Shown: positions 23,603 to 23,607 of the stretch, in pieces
Layout: every line of letters starts with the position of its first letter
Position numbering within the stretch: the stretch's first letter is position 1
Notes under the pieces: model-generated
Told to the model about the DNA's origin: nothing
Seen by the model: the letters and a program-made list of their open reading frames with translations, nothing else
The model's database searches: none
Program-made: the position numbers and the translations under genes
Assembly (NCBI GenBank): GCA_029933535.1
Contig: JAOZNZ010000001.1
Coordinates: forward strand, 2,895 to 26,501
Origin: a bacterium
GTDB lineage: Bacteria > Auribacterota > UBA3054 > B51-G9
DNA length: 23,607 nt
Reading direction: 5' to 3'

Positions 23603-23607
23603 TATAG

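Overview
The window is AT-rich bacterial chromosome, probably from an uncultivated, envelope-complex lineage. V-type ATPase subunits, a CotH protein with lamin-tail domains and a PEP-CTERM-like tail, a lamin-tail-bearing pseudopilin and a DUF1854/ABC exporter pair together suggest the PVC superphylum (Lentisphaerae/Kiritimatiellae type) or a nearby phylum such as Omnitrophica. That placement is an inference. Promoters, where visible, follow an extended -10 pattern (TGnTATAAT). Most start codons lack a Shine-Dalgarno sequence.

Left part, mostly + strand (1-11.3 kb): a tRNA-Lys points left. A tightly coupled four-gene operon of exported proteins follows: a small Asp-rich protein, a distant SleB/CwlJ-like wall hydrolase, an unknown secreted protein and a coiled-coil protein. 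Next come a large secreted CotH/lamin-tail protein whose C-terminal membrane segment is encoded by a heptanucleotide tandem repeat, and a small polytopic membrane protein. A 660-bp gene-free stretch holds a TPR-gene remnant, a likely structured RNA with two tandem terminators and a GC-rich palindromic island. It is followed by an ABC exporter with an N-terminal PH-like domain and zinc ribbon, coupled to a DUF1854 gene. A gene graveyard (10.5-11.3 kb) holds the 5' part of a GNAT acetyltransferase and the 3' part of a histone-deacetylase-like enzyme, separated by repeats.

Right part, all - strand (11.7-23.6 kb), read from high to low coordinate: a giant GspK-like pseudopilin (1395 codons), tRNA-Leu placed 11 nt before an nfeD-type membrane protease gene, V-ATPase subunit B, a secreted carboxypeptidase-regulatory-like protein, V-ATPase subunit D, a universal stress protein, a PTS IIA protein, a dihydroorotase/allantoinase-type amidohydrolase and a TPR protein. 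V-ATPase subunit A and the membrane subunits are not in the window.

The clearest theme is repeats at gene edges. Tandem arrays of 7, 8 or 9 bp sit directly against the starts of the subunit B, subunit D and amidohydrolase genes, upstream of tRNA-Leu, and at the 3' ends of the CotH and coiled-coil genes. Several palindromic or MITE-like elements occupy the intergenic spaces. The two most unusual proteins are the giant multi-module pseudopilin and the CotH protein with its repeat-encoded anchor.
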